Of a stretch of DNA of 64,000 nt, positions 44,802 through 55,505 are shown piece by piece. Numbering within the stretch: position 1 is the stretch's first letter; each line of letters begins with the position of its first letter. The position numbers were made by a program, and so were the translations under genes. The stretch is from assembly GCF_044904675.1 (NCBI RefSeq), contig NZ_JADIKJ010000010.1:158237-222236 (forward strand). Direction: 5' to 3'. The notes below the pieces were generated by a model that did no database searches, had not been told where the DNA came from, and saw only the letters and a program-made list of their open reading frames with translations. This DNA comes from Dyella_B jejuensis (GTDB taxonomy: Bacteria; Pseudomonadota; Gammaproteobacteria; Xanthomonadales; Rhodanobacteraceae).

Positions 44802-45929
44802 TTAGCCTGAGGTCACGCGCGACCAGAATTGCTTGACGCCATCTACCCAGGAATTGGCACGTGGCGTGTGCTGGTTCGCGTCCCCATCCGAGAACGTCGC
44901 CTCGAGCTTTTCCAGCAATTCGCGTTGTTCGCGCGTGAGCCGTACTGGCGTTTCCACCACCACCCGGCAGACCAGATCGCCGGTGCGGCCACCGCGCACG
45001 GATTTGACGCCGCGCCCGCGCAGGGTAAATTGCTGGCCAGTCTGCGTTTCCGGCGGAATGACGATCGGCACTTCGCCCTCCAGCGTCGGCACCTGCAATT
45101 CCGCACCCAGCGCCGCCTGCGAGAAGCGGATCGGCAGTTCGCAATAAAGATGGTTGCCGTCGCGCTGGAAGATCGCATGCTCGCGCACGCGCACTTCCAC
45201 ATAGAGATCGCCAGGCTCGGTTCCCGCAGGCCCGGCTTCGCCTTGCCCCGTGAGGCGGATGCGATCGCCATTGTCGACACCGGCGGGAATGCGCACAGAC
45301 AATGTGCGCGTTTCTTCCAGACGTCCTTCGCCGCGGCATTGCTTGCAGGGCTTCTCGATCGCACGGCCACTGCCGCTGCAATGCGGGCAGGTCTGCTGGA
45401 TGGAGAAAATGCCGTTCTGCATGCGCACCCGGCCATGCCCATGGCAGGTCTTGCACGACGCGGTCTTGCCGTCTTCCGAGCCGCTGCCGTTGCAGTGATG
45501 GCAATTGACCTGGGTGGGAATATCGAACTTCCTCTCGACCCCGAACACGGCCTCCTCAAGATCGAGTTCCATGATGTAGCGCAGGTCGGCACCGCGCCGC
45601 GAACGCGCCCGGCCACCGCCTCCGCCGAAGATGTCGCCGAAAATATCTCCGAAGATATCGCCCATGTCACCGAAGCCGGCACCGCCACGGCCACCCATGC
45701 CATTTTCGAAAGCAGCGTGGCCGTACTGGTCGTACATCGAGCGTTTCTGCGCATCGGCCAGTACCTCGTAGGCCTCCTTGGCCTCCTTGAATTTCTCCTG
45801 CGCATGCGGATCGTCCGGGCAGCGGTCAGGATGGTATTTCATGGCCAGGCGGCGGAAGGACTTTTTCAGTTCCGCTTCGCCGACCGAACGTTCGACACCC
45901 AGCACTTCGTAGTAATCACGCTTGCTCAT
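44802..45929 (-). CDS. dnaJ: Chaperone protein DnaJ
   Basis: Hsp40 co-chaperone of 375 residues that delivers substrates to DnaK and stimulates its ATPase. The J domain has the HPD triad at residues 33-35 (KYHPDRCPDD), the Gly/Phe linker reads GGRGGAGFGDMGDIFGD, and four zinc repeats follow: CHHCNGSG, CKTCHGHG, CPHCSGSG, CKQCRGEG. The substrate-binding domains then run to the end. The ATG overlaps the stop of the TMEM175-like gene in ATGA, so DnaJ translation appears coupled to that gene rather than directly to dnaK. Confidence 0.97.
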   Translation of the reverse strand: MSKRDYYEVLGVERSVGEAELKKSFRRLAMKYHPDRCPDDPHAQEKFKEAKEAYEVLADAQKRSMYDQYGHAAFENGMGGRGGAGFGDMGDIFGDIFGDIFGGGGGRARSRRGADLRYIMELDLEEAVFGVERKFDIPTQVNCHHCNGSGSEDGKTASCKTCHGHGRVRMQNGIFSIQQTCPHCSGSGRAIEKPCKQCRGEGRLEETRTLSVRIPAGVDNGDRIRLTGQGEAGPAGTEPGDLYVEVRVREHAIFQRDGNHLYCELPIRFSQAALGAELQVPTLEGEVPIVIPPETQTGQQFTLRGRGVKSVRGGRTGDLVCRVVVETPVRLTREQRELLEKLEATFSDGDANQHTPRANSWVDGVKQFWSRVTSG

Positions 45930-46504
45930 TGCTTGATCCGCGATTCGATGCGCCGATCGGGAATGAACCAGATCGCAGCCACCGTGGCATAAAGAACACA
46001 CGACATCCACGGCGCCACGAACGCCAGCAGGATGCCACTCAGATACATGGCGACAGCAGCCTTGCCTTTCCAGTCTCCACCCAGCGCCCGGGCCAGCAAG
46101 GAAGACTTCCCGCCATTGGCCGCGATCAGGCAGTACTGGAGCGGCAGCCAGGCCAGCGCGCACATCAATAGCACGAAGCCGTAGACCGCCACCGGCTTCT
46201 GCCCAAAGTGGTTTTCGCCCATCCAGCCTGTCGTCACCGGCATCAGCGAAAGCCAGAACAGAAGGTGAAGATTAGCCCAAAGCACGCCGCCATTGACCTT
46301 CTCGGCAGCATGCAGGAAATGGTGATGGTTGTTCCAGTAGATGCCTACGTAAACGAAGCTGAGCACGTAACTGAGGAACACCGGCCATTGCTGGACCAAC
46401 ACATTCCAGCCGTCGCCGTGCGGCACCTTCAGTTCCAGCACCATGATGGTAATGATGATGGCCAGCACGCCATCGCTGAAAGCCTCAAGCCGCCCCTTGT
46501 CCAT
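45926..46504 (-). CDS. TMEM175/DUF1211 family potassium-channel-like protein
   Basis: Inner-membrane protein of 192 residues with about six hydrophobic helices. The family hallmark is at the N-terminus: RLEAFSDGVLAIIITIMVLELKVP contains the FSD motif of helix 1, which lines the pore in bacterial TMEM175 channels. The WNNHHHFLH segment of the third helix and WLSLMPVTTGWMGE further support it. The start, ATG 46504, has a strong GGAGGAAAGG ribosome site. It lies 62 bases after dnaK and overlaps the dnaJ start by 4 bases. A channel gene between dnaK and dnaJ is unusual and implies heat-shock co-expression (inference). Confidence 0.92.
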   Translation of the reverse strand: MDKGRLEAFSDGVLAIIITIMVLELKVPHGDGWNVLVQQWPVFLSYVLSFVYVGIYWNNHHHFLHAAEKVNGGVLWANLHLLFWLSLMPVTTGWMGENHFGQKPVAVYGFVLLMCALAWLPLQYCLIAANGGKSSLLARALGGDWKGKAAVAMYLSGILLAFVAPWMSCVLYATVAAIWFIPDRRIESRIKQ

Positions 46505-46566
46505 TGCCTTTCCTCCAAAGGCAACGAGCGCCCGCAATGGGCGCCCGTCTCCAACCTGCTCGACGA

Positions 46567-48504
<1,938 letters not shown>

Positions 48505-48622
48505 AGATGTGCTCCGGAATCTTGCAAGCGGCTCCCTGGCCGCGAATGGTTGTCAAATGGGGTTTTGGCGAAAGCGGTTCAATACCAGCTAAACCCTGCG
48601 GTATTGGAATGGCAGGTACCGT

Positions 48623-49159
48623 TCAGTCGTCCTTGGCCACGGCCACCAATGCCGGGCGCAGCAATCGATCATTCAGAACGTAGCCTTTCTGCAGCACCGT
48701 AACTACGGTGCCTGCTGCCTTGCCCGGCGCTTCCACCATGCTTACGGCGTGATGACGTTCCGGGTCCAGCGGCTGGTCGACGGGATCGACCTGCACCAGC
48801 CCGTTGTTGCCGGCAATGCGCAGGAGTTCCTTCAACGTAAGGCTCAAGCCTTCGCGCACCGTGTTCACATCGCCGCCTTCCACTGACAGGCCACGCTCGA
48901 GGCTGTCGTAGACCGGCAACAGGTCATTGAGCAGTTTCTCGTTGGCGAAGCGGCGCGCCTGTTCCAGGTCGCGATGCAGGCGACGGCGCTGATTTTCCAA
49001 TTCGGCCTTTTCGCGCAGCACCACCTCGCGCAGTTCGCTGTTGCTTGCTTCCAGCTCGGCCACCCTGGCCTTGAGCGCTTCGAGCTCGGCGCCCGGAGAA
49101 GCATGCTGTGCGCCGTTTTCCGGGGTACCTTCTGGCGACTGCGAATCGCTGTTATGCAT
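48623..49159 (-). CDS. grpE: Nucleotide exchange factor GrpE
   Basis: DnaK nucleotide exchange factor of 178 residues. A long N-terminal coiled coil (ALKARVAELEASNSELREV) leads into the conserved AELENQRRRLHRDLEQARRF and the C-terminal beta domain with HHAVSMVEAPGKAAGTVV and LQKGYVLNDRLLRPALV. It lies between hrcA and dnaK in the standard heat-shock order. Confidence 0.97.
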   Translation of the reverse strand: MHNSDSQSPEGTPENGAQHASPGAELEALKARVAELEASNSELREVVLREKAELENQRRRLHRDLEQARRFANEKLLNDLLPVYDSLERGLSVEGGDVNTVREGLSLTLKELLRIAGNNGLVQVDPVDQPLDPERHHAVSMVEAPGKAAGTVVTVLQKGYVLNDRLLRPALVAVAKDD

Positions 49160-49241
49160 GAATCACTCCAAACATCGTCCGTGGCCGGCACGTCGTACCG
49201 ACCTCCTAATCATGTGCGGGCAAACCCGCCTCCCGAAGCGT

Positions 49242-50291
49242 TTATAAGGCCGTGGCCGCGCGATTCAAGGCTTCGCTGAGCAATCCGGCGGTCGCCTGCA
49301 CCACCGGAATCACTCGCTGATAGGCCATCCGGGTAGGGCCGATGACCCCCACCGCCCCCAACAAGCGCCCCTGCGCACCGTAGCTGGCGGTGACGACACT
49401 GCAGCCGTCCAGCGCGGCAAAGCCTGATTCTTCGCCAATGAATAGTCGCACGCCAGGTGCCTTGGCACAGACTTCCATCAACTGCAGCAGCTCGTTTTTT
49501 TGCTGGAAGGCTTCGAACAGCTCGCGCAGCCGGTCCAGGTCGGCAAGTTCCGAATAGGCCATGAGATTGGTCTGGCCGCTGACGAGCACGTCCTCGCCCT
49601 GCGGTGCGAACGAGGCTGCCGCCAGCTCCACCGCACTCGACAACAGCTGATGCAATTCGCTGCTCGCCTCGCGCAGTTCGCGCAGCAGGTGTGCGCGGAT
49701 ATCGTCCACGCGCAAGCCCACGAAATGCTCATTGATATAGTTGGCCGCCTGCTCCAGTTCGCGCCCATCCAACGGCTTCACCAATTGGATCACGCGGTTC
49801 TGCACCTGGTTGTCGGAAAACACCAGGATCACCAGTACCCGGGCATCGGGCAATGGCACGAAATCAATATGGCGCAACGGGAAGTCGGTCTGGCGCGGCA
49901 CCGTGACCACGCCGGCGAAATGCGTCATCGCCGACAGCAGCACCGAAGCGTTGCCGACCAGGTCGCGCACGGTGGTCGGGCCGGGCGGCAGCTCACGCTG
50001 CAGGCGCACCATCTCATCGCGCGGCACGGGCTGCAATTCGATCAGGCTGTCGACGAACAGGCGCAGGCCGCGGGGGGTGGGTATGCGGCCGGCCGATGTA
50101 TGCGGCGAAGCCACCAGACCGGCTTCCTCGAGGTCGGCCATGATGTTGCGGATGGTCGCCGGGCTCACGTCCAGCCCGGACGAGCGCGACAGCGTGCGCG
50201 ACCCCACCGGCTCGCCGTCGGCCAGGTATTGGGCGATCAACGTGCGCAGCAAGCGCCGCGCGCGGATGTCGAGATCGTGATGATGGGGCAT
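49242..50291 (-). CDS. hrcA: Heat-inducible transcription repressor HrcA
   Basis: Repressor of 349 residues that binds CIRCE operators of class I heat-shock genes. The N-terminal winged helix reads RRLLRTLIAQYLADGEPVGS then SPATIRNIMADLEEAGLV with the SAGRIPTPRGLRLFVD segment. The GAF-like domain ends with the family motif GVIGPTRMAYQRVIPVV. ATG 50291 fits the family start. It heads the hrcA-grpE-dnaK run and is divergent from recN. No CIRCE repeat is visible in front of it, so its target is probably elsewhere (for example groESL). Confidence 0.96.
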   Translation of the reverse strand: MPHHHDLDIRARRLLRTLIAQYLADGEPVGSRTLSRSSGLDVSPATIRNIMADLEEAGLVASPHTSAGRIPTPRGLRLFVDSLIELQPVPRDEMVRLQRELPPGPTTVRDLVGNASVLLSAMTHFAGVVTVPRQTDFPLRHIDFVPLPDARVLVILVFSDNQVQNRVIQLVKPLDGRELEQAANYINEHFVGLRVDDIRAHLLRELREASSELHQLLSSAVELAAASFAPQGEDVLVSGQTNLMAYSELADLDRLRELFEAFQQKNELLQLMEVCAKAPGVRLFIGEESGFAALDGCSVVTASYGAQGRLLGAVGVIGPTRMAYQRVIPVVQATAGLLSEALNRAATAL

Positions 50292-50515
50292 GCGCTGTGG
50301 CAATCCGTGAGACGGTAAACAAATAAGGTTTGCCGAAGCAGAATGCAACAAAGCGCAACCCTTGGGGAAAAGGGAGCCCGCCAATGGCCTGTCAGGGTGA
50401 CTTGCGGTTTCCGGGTCTCAAGGTCTCGCGCCAAAAACCGTCCTCCAGGCGGGCCGCCGTTCCCCGTTCATTCCCGCTCCCCTTACAATCGCCCGATCCA
50501 CTGCCGCCCTTCTCC

Positions 50516-52189
50516 ATGCTTACCTCCCTCTACGTCCGCCACCTTGCCGTCGTCGAACAAGCCGATATCACCTTCGGCCCAGGCTTGACCGTGGTCAGCG
50601 GCGAGACCGGCGCGGGCAAATCCCTGCTGGTCGATGCATTGATGCTATTGGCCGGAGCGCGTGCCGACAGCGGCATGGTGCGGACCGGCAGCGACCGCGC
50701 CGAACTGGTCGCCGAGTTCGACCTCAAAGGCCTGCCCGAAGCCCAGGCATGGCTGAAGCGCGAGGAACTGGATGAAGACGACGCCTGCCAGCTGCGACGC
50801 ATCATCCGCGCCGAGGGCAGCTCGCGGGCATGGATCAACGGACGTCCGGCCACCATCGGCCAGATGGGCGAGCTCGCCGCGCTGCTGGTCGAAATCCACG
50901 GCCAGCACGAACACCAGGCTTTACTGGAGCGCTCGCATCAGCTGGGTCTGCTCGATGCCTACGCCGAAAACGAAAAGCAAGTGGCGCAGGTACGCGACCT
51001 CGCCTTGCAATGGCGCGATCTCGGCGCACGCATCCGCAAGCTCAGTGGCGGCGAAGACCGCGAACATCGCCTGGAGCTGCTCCGCCATGAACTGTCGGAG
51101 CTGGAAAAGTGGGCGCTCCCGGCCGCCGAACTGGCGGAACTGGAAGCCAGTCATAAACGCCTGGCGAACGCCAGCAAACTTACCGAAGGCATTACCGGCG
51201 TCGTCGAGCTGCTCGATAGCGATAGCGAATTCGCCTTGCGCCAATCGCTGGGCCGCGCGCATGCCGAACTGGCCCGCCTTGGCGCGTTGGACGATCGCCT
51301 TGGCGCGATGCTGGAGCTACTGGACAACGCACAGATACAACTCAACGAAGCCGTCGACGGCCTCGGCCGCTATGCGCAGGATGTGGATCTCGATCCCGAG
51401 CGCTACGCCGACGTCGATACCCATCTCGCCCACCTGCACGAACTTTCCCGCCGGCACCGCCTGCCCGCCGCCGACTTGGACGACAAGCGAGCGGCACTGC
51501 AGGCCGAACTGACGGAACTGGAAAATGCCGGCGAGGCGCTGGAACGGCTTGGTGCGCAGCGCGGACAGGCGCAAAACGACTACAACAAGGCCGCCGATGT
51601 GCTGGGCAAGTCTCGCCAAGCGGCCGCCAAGCGGCTCGGCAAGGAAGTCAGCGCCTTGATGGCCGAGCTGGGCATGGCCGGCGGCGTGCTGGAGGTTACG
51701 CTGGAGCGCCCGGACAGCAACGATCCCGATCCGCAAGGACGCGAGCGTTGCGAGATATTGGTCAGCGCCAACCCGGGCCAGCCACCGAGAGCGTTGCGCA
51801 AGGTCGCCTCCGGAGGCGAACTGGCCCGGATCAGCCTGGCGATCGAAGTGGCCACGCTGGGCAAGGACACGATCGGCTGCATGGTATTCGACGAAGTCGA
51901 CACCGGTATCGGCGGCGCGGTCGCCGAAGTGGTCGGCCAGAAACTGCGGGCGCTGGGATCGCGCTGCCAGGTGCTATGCGTCACCCACCTGCCGCAGGTG
52001 GCCGCGCAAGGGCACGCCCATTTGCGTGTCAGCAAGCACAGCGAAGGCAAATCCACCCACACACGCATCGATTCCCTGGACAACGAAGGCCGGCGCGACG
52101 AATTGGCCCGCATGCTGGGCGGCGTCGAAATCACGCGGGAAACGCGCGCGCATGCGAAGAAAATGCTGGAGCAGGCGCAGATCGCCTGA
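50516..52189 (+). CDS. recN: DNA repair protein RecN
   Basis: SMC-like ATPase of 557 residues used in double-strand break repair. Walker A is GETGAGKSLLVD (residues 29-40), the signature motif is KVASGGELARISLAIE, and Walker B is CMVFDEVDTGIGG, followed by VLCVTHLPQVAAQGH. The middle is helical with long Glu/Leu/Ala coiled coils (residues about 160-400). The start is ATG 50516 by family alignment (MLTSLYVRHLAVVEQAD). It is divergent from hrcA and ends about 180 bases before a converging response-regulator gene. Confidence 0.97.
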   Translation: MLTSLYVRHLAVVEQADITFGPGLTVVSGETGAGKSLLVDALMLLAGARADSGMVRTGSDRAELVAEFDLKGLPEAQAWLKREELDEDDACQLRRIIRAEGSSRAWINGRPATIGQMGELAALLVEIHGQHEHQALLERSHQLGLLDAYAENEKQVAQVRDLALQWRDLGARIRKLSGGEDREHRLELLRHELSELEKWALPAAELAELEASHKRLANASKLTEGITGVVELLDSDSEFALRQSLGRAHAELARLGALDDRLGAMLELLDNAQIQLNEAVDGLGRYAQDVDLDPERYADVDTHLAHLHELSRRHRLPAADLDDKRAALQAELTELENAGEALERLGAQRGQAQNDYNKAADVLGKSRQAAAKRLGKEVSALMAELGMAGGVLEVTLERPDSNDPDPQGRERCEILVSANPGQPPRALRKVASGGELARISLAIEVATLGKDTIGCMVFDEVDTGIGGAVAEVVGQKLRALGSRCQVLCVTHLPQVAAQGHAHLRVSKHSEGKSTHTRIDSLDNEGRRDELARMLGGVEITRETRAHAKKMLEQAQIA

Positions 52190-52367
52190 ATGGTCGCAAG
52201 CGACTGAGGTGAAACGGCAGGAAAGCGGGCAACCAGCAAGATGCCTGGCGAAGGCTATCTCCAAAAACGTAGCTTCGCCGGCCTTGGGTTCTGTGTGCTC
52301 CATCGCCGCCGCAATAGCATGCCGCCATGTGCATCCGCTTGCGTTCCGGGCCAGCCCGCAGAACAAC

Positions 52368-53003
52368 CTATGTACGAATCGGCAGCAGCCCCCGCTCGCT
52401 GGCGATGCGGTAAAGATCCAGTTCCGAACCCGCCCCAAGCTTGCCCATCAAGCTGGCGCGGTGGATATAAACCGTTTTCTGCCCGATGCCCAACTCGCCC
52501 GCTACTTGCTTGGGTGCGCGTCCCGCAGCCAGCAGCAAGAACACCTCGCGCTCGCGCGCGGTGAGGCGATCGACCGGATCGAGCGTATCGTGCGGGCGCT
52601 CAGCGCGCCGCTGGCGCAAATCGGAACTGAGGAACTGCTCGCCACGCATCACCGCACGCAGGCCGGCCACCAGTTCCTCCGGCGCCGCTCCCTTGGTGAC
52701 ATAGCCGCTGGCACCACGCCGCAACGCCTCGGATACGTAAGGCTCGCCATCGTGCATGCTCAGCACCACGATGCGCGTACCGGTCGCCACGCTGCGCAAG
52801 TGTTCGATCAAGGGCAATCCGCTGCCATCGGGCAACGACAGATCCAGTGCCACCAGGTCGGGGCGGCGTTGGCTGATCGCCTCGACCGCATCGTCGGCAT
52901 TACGGCATTCGGCCACGACCTCAAGGTCGGGCTCCATCTCGATAAGCCGTTTGAACCCTTCGCGGACGATGGCGTGATCGTCGACCAGAACAATGCTGTG
53001 CAT
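52368..53003 (-). CDS. NarL/UhpA-family response regulator
   Basis: Two-component regulator of 211 residues. The receiver domain has the acidic pocket LVDDH, the phospho-acceptor Asp54 (ALDLSLPDG) and the conserved Lys in GYVTKGAAPEEL. The LuxR-type helix-turn-helix is LTAREREVFLLLAAGRAPKQ through KTVYIHRASLMGKLG at the C-terminus. ATG 53003 is chosen by domain fit. Its likely partner is the MASE1 histidine kinase that starts 43 bases away on the other strand, so the pair probably shares a regulatory region. Targets are unknown. Confidence 0.94.
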   Translation of the reverse strand: MHSIVLVDDHAIVREGFKRLIEMEPDLEVVAECRNADDAVEAISQRRPDLVALDLSLPDGSGLPLIEHLRSVATGTRIVVLSMHDGEPYVSEALRRGASGYVTKGAAPEELVAGLRAVMRGEQFLSSDLRQRRAERPHDTLDPVDRLTAREREVFLLLAAGRAPKQVAGELGIGQKTVYIHRASLMGKLGAGSELDLYRIASERGLLPIRT

Positions 53004-53046
53004 GGACGCACTGTAGCAGTCTGCGCGACGGACGGAAGCGATCCAC

Positions 53047-54654
53047 ATGTACCATCTGCGCATGCGACTGAAATCCCTGCTGCCCTACGTCTCCGGCCCT
53101 CTTGCGGGCCTCGGCTACGCCTTGGCCTGGGCGCTGCTATGGCCTACCGCCGAGCCTGATTGGACCTTGCAGTTCGGCCTGCGCTTCGGGGTGCTGCTGC
53201 TGGCTCCATTGCGTTATTGGGGCTGGCTGATTGGTGGCGAATTGATTGCCGCGGGACTGATCGATTTCTTGCATAGCTACACCATGGGCTGGCGTGTGTT
53301 CGTTTACGGCGATCTGCCGCAACCGATCGTGGTGGCGCTGTGCCTGGGCTTGCTACGCCGGGCGAACCTGCGGCCGAGCCTGCGCGATCCGGAAGAGGTC
53401 TCGCGCCTGCTTCTCTCCGCCGGCTTCACCGTGGTCGCCGCCACCGCTACCGATGCGTTGATGATGGCGCTGGTGCACGAATTGCCGCCTTCCGGACTGC
53501 TGCAAGCGCTGGGCGACGAACTGCTCGGCAACTACGTCGGACTGCTACTGCTGGTGCCGCCGCTGATCATGCTATGGCGCGCGCGTCCTTCGAAACACGA
53601 AATGTCGGAATTGTTGATGGATGGCTTGCTGGTGATGCTGCCCGCCCTGGTCATCCTGCTGATCCTGACCGAACAGGCGGCGCCGCAACGCGAGTTCGCC
53701 CGGGTGCTGTCATTGGCGCCGGTACTGTTCTTCGCGTTCCGGCATGGCTGGCGTGGCGCGAGTCTGTCCATGCTGATGTCGAGCCTTGGCATGGCGCTGG
53801 TCGACCGCGTGTTCACCCACGCGATCCCGACCGCCTCCTCGCACATGTTCCTGGCGGTAGCCGGCACCGGCGCGCTGATGCTCGGTTCGGCGACCGACGC
53901 GCTTCGCCGCAGCAGCGCCCGCGTCGCCGAGCAGAACGTATACCTGGCCGCGGTGAATCGACGCCTGGACCACCTCGCTCGGCAACTGCGCGATGCCGCG
54001 CGTGGCAACATGCAGGCAGAGGAAAACCAGCGCCGCCACATGGCCGCCGAACTGCACGACGAACTCGGCCAAAACCTCACCGCCATCCAGACCCACGTCA
54101 AGCTTGCACAAAACCGCCTGCAGCAGGCCGGACTCGAAGATATCGGCACCTCGATCAACAGCATCCTCGGGCACATGCGCCGAGCCTTGCATCGCCTGCT
54201 GGATGACCTGCGGCCAGCGGTGCTCGATGAATTCGGCCTGATGCGAGCGCTTGACGAAGGTCCGATCCGCGATCTGATGGCCACCGCCGGCATGACCTAC
54301 TCCACGGAACTGTACGGCGATCCACGCCTGCTCGAAGAGGATATCCGCACCGCCATCTACCGGCTTGCCCAGGAAAGCGCCACCAATGCGGTCAAGCATG
54401 CACAAGCCAGCGAATTTCGCCTGCGCCTGCGCATCGGCGAACGTGCGGGCATCGCGCTGGCGCTGCTGGATATCCGCGATAACGGCGTCGGCCTGCCCGA
54501 GCGGGTGCCGCGCGGCGGTCGTGGCTTGCAAGGCATGCGCGACCGGGTGATGTCGCTTGGTGGACTGTTCAGGCTGCGCCCCGATCAGCAGGGCGTGCAC
54601 CTGCGCATTTTGTTGCGAAGCACAATCTCGGGTCGCGAAACAAGTGACTTGTGA
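53047..54654 (+). CDS. MASE1-type sensor histidine kinase (HisKA_3, UhpB-like)
   Basis: Membrane sensor kinase of 535 residues. The first 290 residues carry about eight hydrophobic helices with the MASE1 pattern (LLLAPLRYWGWLIGGELIAA, ELLGNYVGLLLLVPPLIML). A helical linker leads to HisKA_3 with the phospho-acceptor His337 in MAAELHDELGQNL. The ATPase domain has QESATNAVKHA, DIRDNGVGLP and GRGLQGMRDRV. This kinase class pairs with NarL-type regulators, which fits the divergent neighbour. ATG 53047 has a GGAAGCG element; an ATG five codons later is possible. The signal is unknown. Confidence 0.94.
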   Translation: MYHLRMRLKSLLPYVSGPLAGLGYALAWALLWPTAEPDWTLQFGLRFGVLLLAPLRYWGWLIGGELIAAGLIDFLHSYTMGWRVFVYGDLPQPIVVALCLGLLRRANLRPSLRDPEEVSRLLLSAGFTVVAATATDALMMALVHELPPSGLLQALGDELLGNYVGLLLLVPPLIMLWRARPSKHEMSELLMDGLLVMLPALVILLILTEQAAPQREFARVLSLAPVLFFAFRHGWRGASLSMLMSSLGMALVDRVFTHAIPTASSHMFLAVAGTGALMLGSATDALRRSSARVAEQNVYLAAVNRRLDHLARQLRDAARGNMQAEENQRRHMAAELHDELGQNLTAIQTHVKLAQNRLQQAGLEDIGTSINSILGHMRRALHRLLDDLRPAVLDEFGLMRALDEGPIRDLMATAGMTYSTELYGDPRLLEEDIRTAIYRLAQESATNAVKHAQASEFRLRLRIGERAGIALALLDIRDNGVGLPERVPRGGRGLQGMRDRVMSLGGLFRLRPDQQGVHLRILLRSTISGRETSDL

Positions 54655-54719
54655 CACTGTAACTAGGAAATTTTCCAATACCAGCCACGTAAAGGCTTCG
54701 TTACGATCACTTCATCGAT

Positions 54720-54908
54720 GTGGGGGAGCCGCCGTCGCAAGACGGTGAGCACGGGCCAGCCGTGGGGACGGCAGGCCCGAAGAATGGCAGGAAGCCATTC
54801 CGCCGGAGTCTGGACAAACGCGGGTATCACGAGCAACTCGGGTACTCGGCAAGTCAAGGGACAACGGTAAGCCGCTGGGTGGACAGGAGTCCTCCCGCGG
54901 CTTTTTTT
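54720..54908 (+). ncRNA. Predicted structured small RNA with GGA-loop hairpins (CsrA/RsmA-binding type)
   Basis: Non-coding stretch between the kinase gene and fur. Hairpins in order: 54731-54746 (GCAA tetraloop), 54752-54779 (11 pairs with one mismatch, GGGG loop), 54782-54800 (7-bp stem GAATGGC/GCCATTC, loop AGGAA), and 54869-54903 (AAGCCGC...GCGGCTT with inner GGAC/GTCC and loop AGGA), ending in TTTTTTT. Eight GGA triplets occur in about 190 bases. Two sit in hairpin loops as CAGGAAG and CAGGAGT, close to the CsrA/RsmA site CANGGANG. RsmY/RsmZ/CsrB RNAs sequester CsrA this way. The 5' end is a guess, and no promoter or GacA-type palindrome is clear. It could instead be the structured 3' end of the kinase mRNA. 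The family assignment is inference. Confidence 0.55.
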
Positions 54909-54909
54909 A
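54869..54909 (+). terminator. Intrinsic terminator of the predicted small RNA
   Basis: AAGCCGC pairs with GCGGCTT; inside, GGG/CCC and GGAC/GTCC extend the stem to an AGGA loop. The stem runs into seven T residues. It would also end read-through from the kinase gene. Confidence 0.88.
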
Positions 54910-55015
54910 TGGGCGAACGGAAAAACAGGCGCCCGATACCGAAGACCGCCTCACCCAGGCTTAACTGCCCCGCTCTCCCGGGGCTGGCCGCCCCTGGAGC
55001 GAACCGACCGAGTCC

Positions 55016-55429
55016 CTACCTCTTCCTGGCCGGCCGCACATAAAGCACGAGGCTATGGTCCTGGATTTCGTAGCCATGCCGGCTGGCGATCTCGCGCTGC
55101 AAACGCTCGATCTCCTCGCTGACGAACTCGATCACCTTTCCGCTGTCCACATCGATCATGTGGTCATGGTGCTGGCCACGATCCAGTTCATAGACCGCCT
55201 GCCCACCCTCGAAATTATGCTTGCTGAGGATGCCGGCGGCCTCGAACTGAGTCAGTACCCGGTACACCGTGGCCAGGCCGATATCTTCCTGGTAGGCCAG
55301 CAACTTCTTGTAGACGTCCTCGGCCGTCAGATGCCGAACGCCGTCCTCTTCGAAGATCTGGAGTATGCGCATGCGGGGATGAGTAACTTTCAGCCCGGCC
55401 TTGCGGAGTTCTTGGGTTTCCTGCTCCAT
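55016..55429 (-). CDS. fur: Ferric uptake regulator Fur
   Basis: Iron-responsive repressor of 137 residues. The DNA-binding part has LRKAGLKVTHPRMRILQIFE and DIGLATVYRVLTQFEAAGIL; the metal-binding part has the GQHHDHMIDVDSGKVIEF region and a His/Glu site near the C-terminus. The protein contains no Cys at all, so the structural CxxC zinc site of Escherichia coli Fur is absent, as in several Fur proteins of this group. The start is ATG 55429 with a GGGAGC ribosome site. It is divergent from bamE (omlA) across 76 bases, the classic Xanthomonas omlA-fur arrangement. Confidence 0.97.
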   Translation of the reverse strand: MEQETQELRKAGLKVTHPRMRILQIFEEDGVRHLTAEDVYKKLLAYQEDIGLATVYRVLTQFEAAGILSKHNFEGGQAVYELDRGQHHDHMIDVDSGKVIEFVSEEIERLQREIASRHGYEIQDHSLVLYVRPARKR

Positions 55430-55505
55430 CGCAAGCTCCCGATACACGGTGGAATCAAGCCTTTAGTGTATCATCCGTTACCTTCACGATCCGGACGCAA
55501 TACGA

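Noticed and set aside
50292..50515. CIRCE operator upstream of hrcA/grpE
   Set aside because: The TTAGCACTC-N9-GAGTGCTAA pattern was looked for and not found; a sigma-32-like TTGAGA segment exists but is not convincing.
54663..54857. Minus-strand 64-codon frame across the predicted small RNA
   Set aside because: The segment's regular stem-loops and terminator on the plus strand explain the sequence better, and the frame has no family match or ribosome site.
54720..54908. Riboswitch interpretation of the structured RNA
   Set aside because: The next gene, fur, is on the opposite strand, so there is no downstream coding sequence to control; no known aptamer core (cobalamin, TPP, c-di-GMP, glycine) was recognised.
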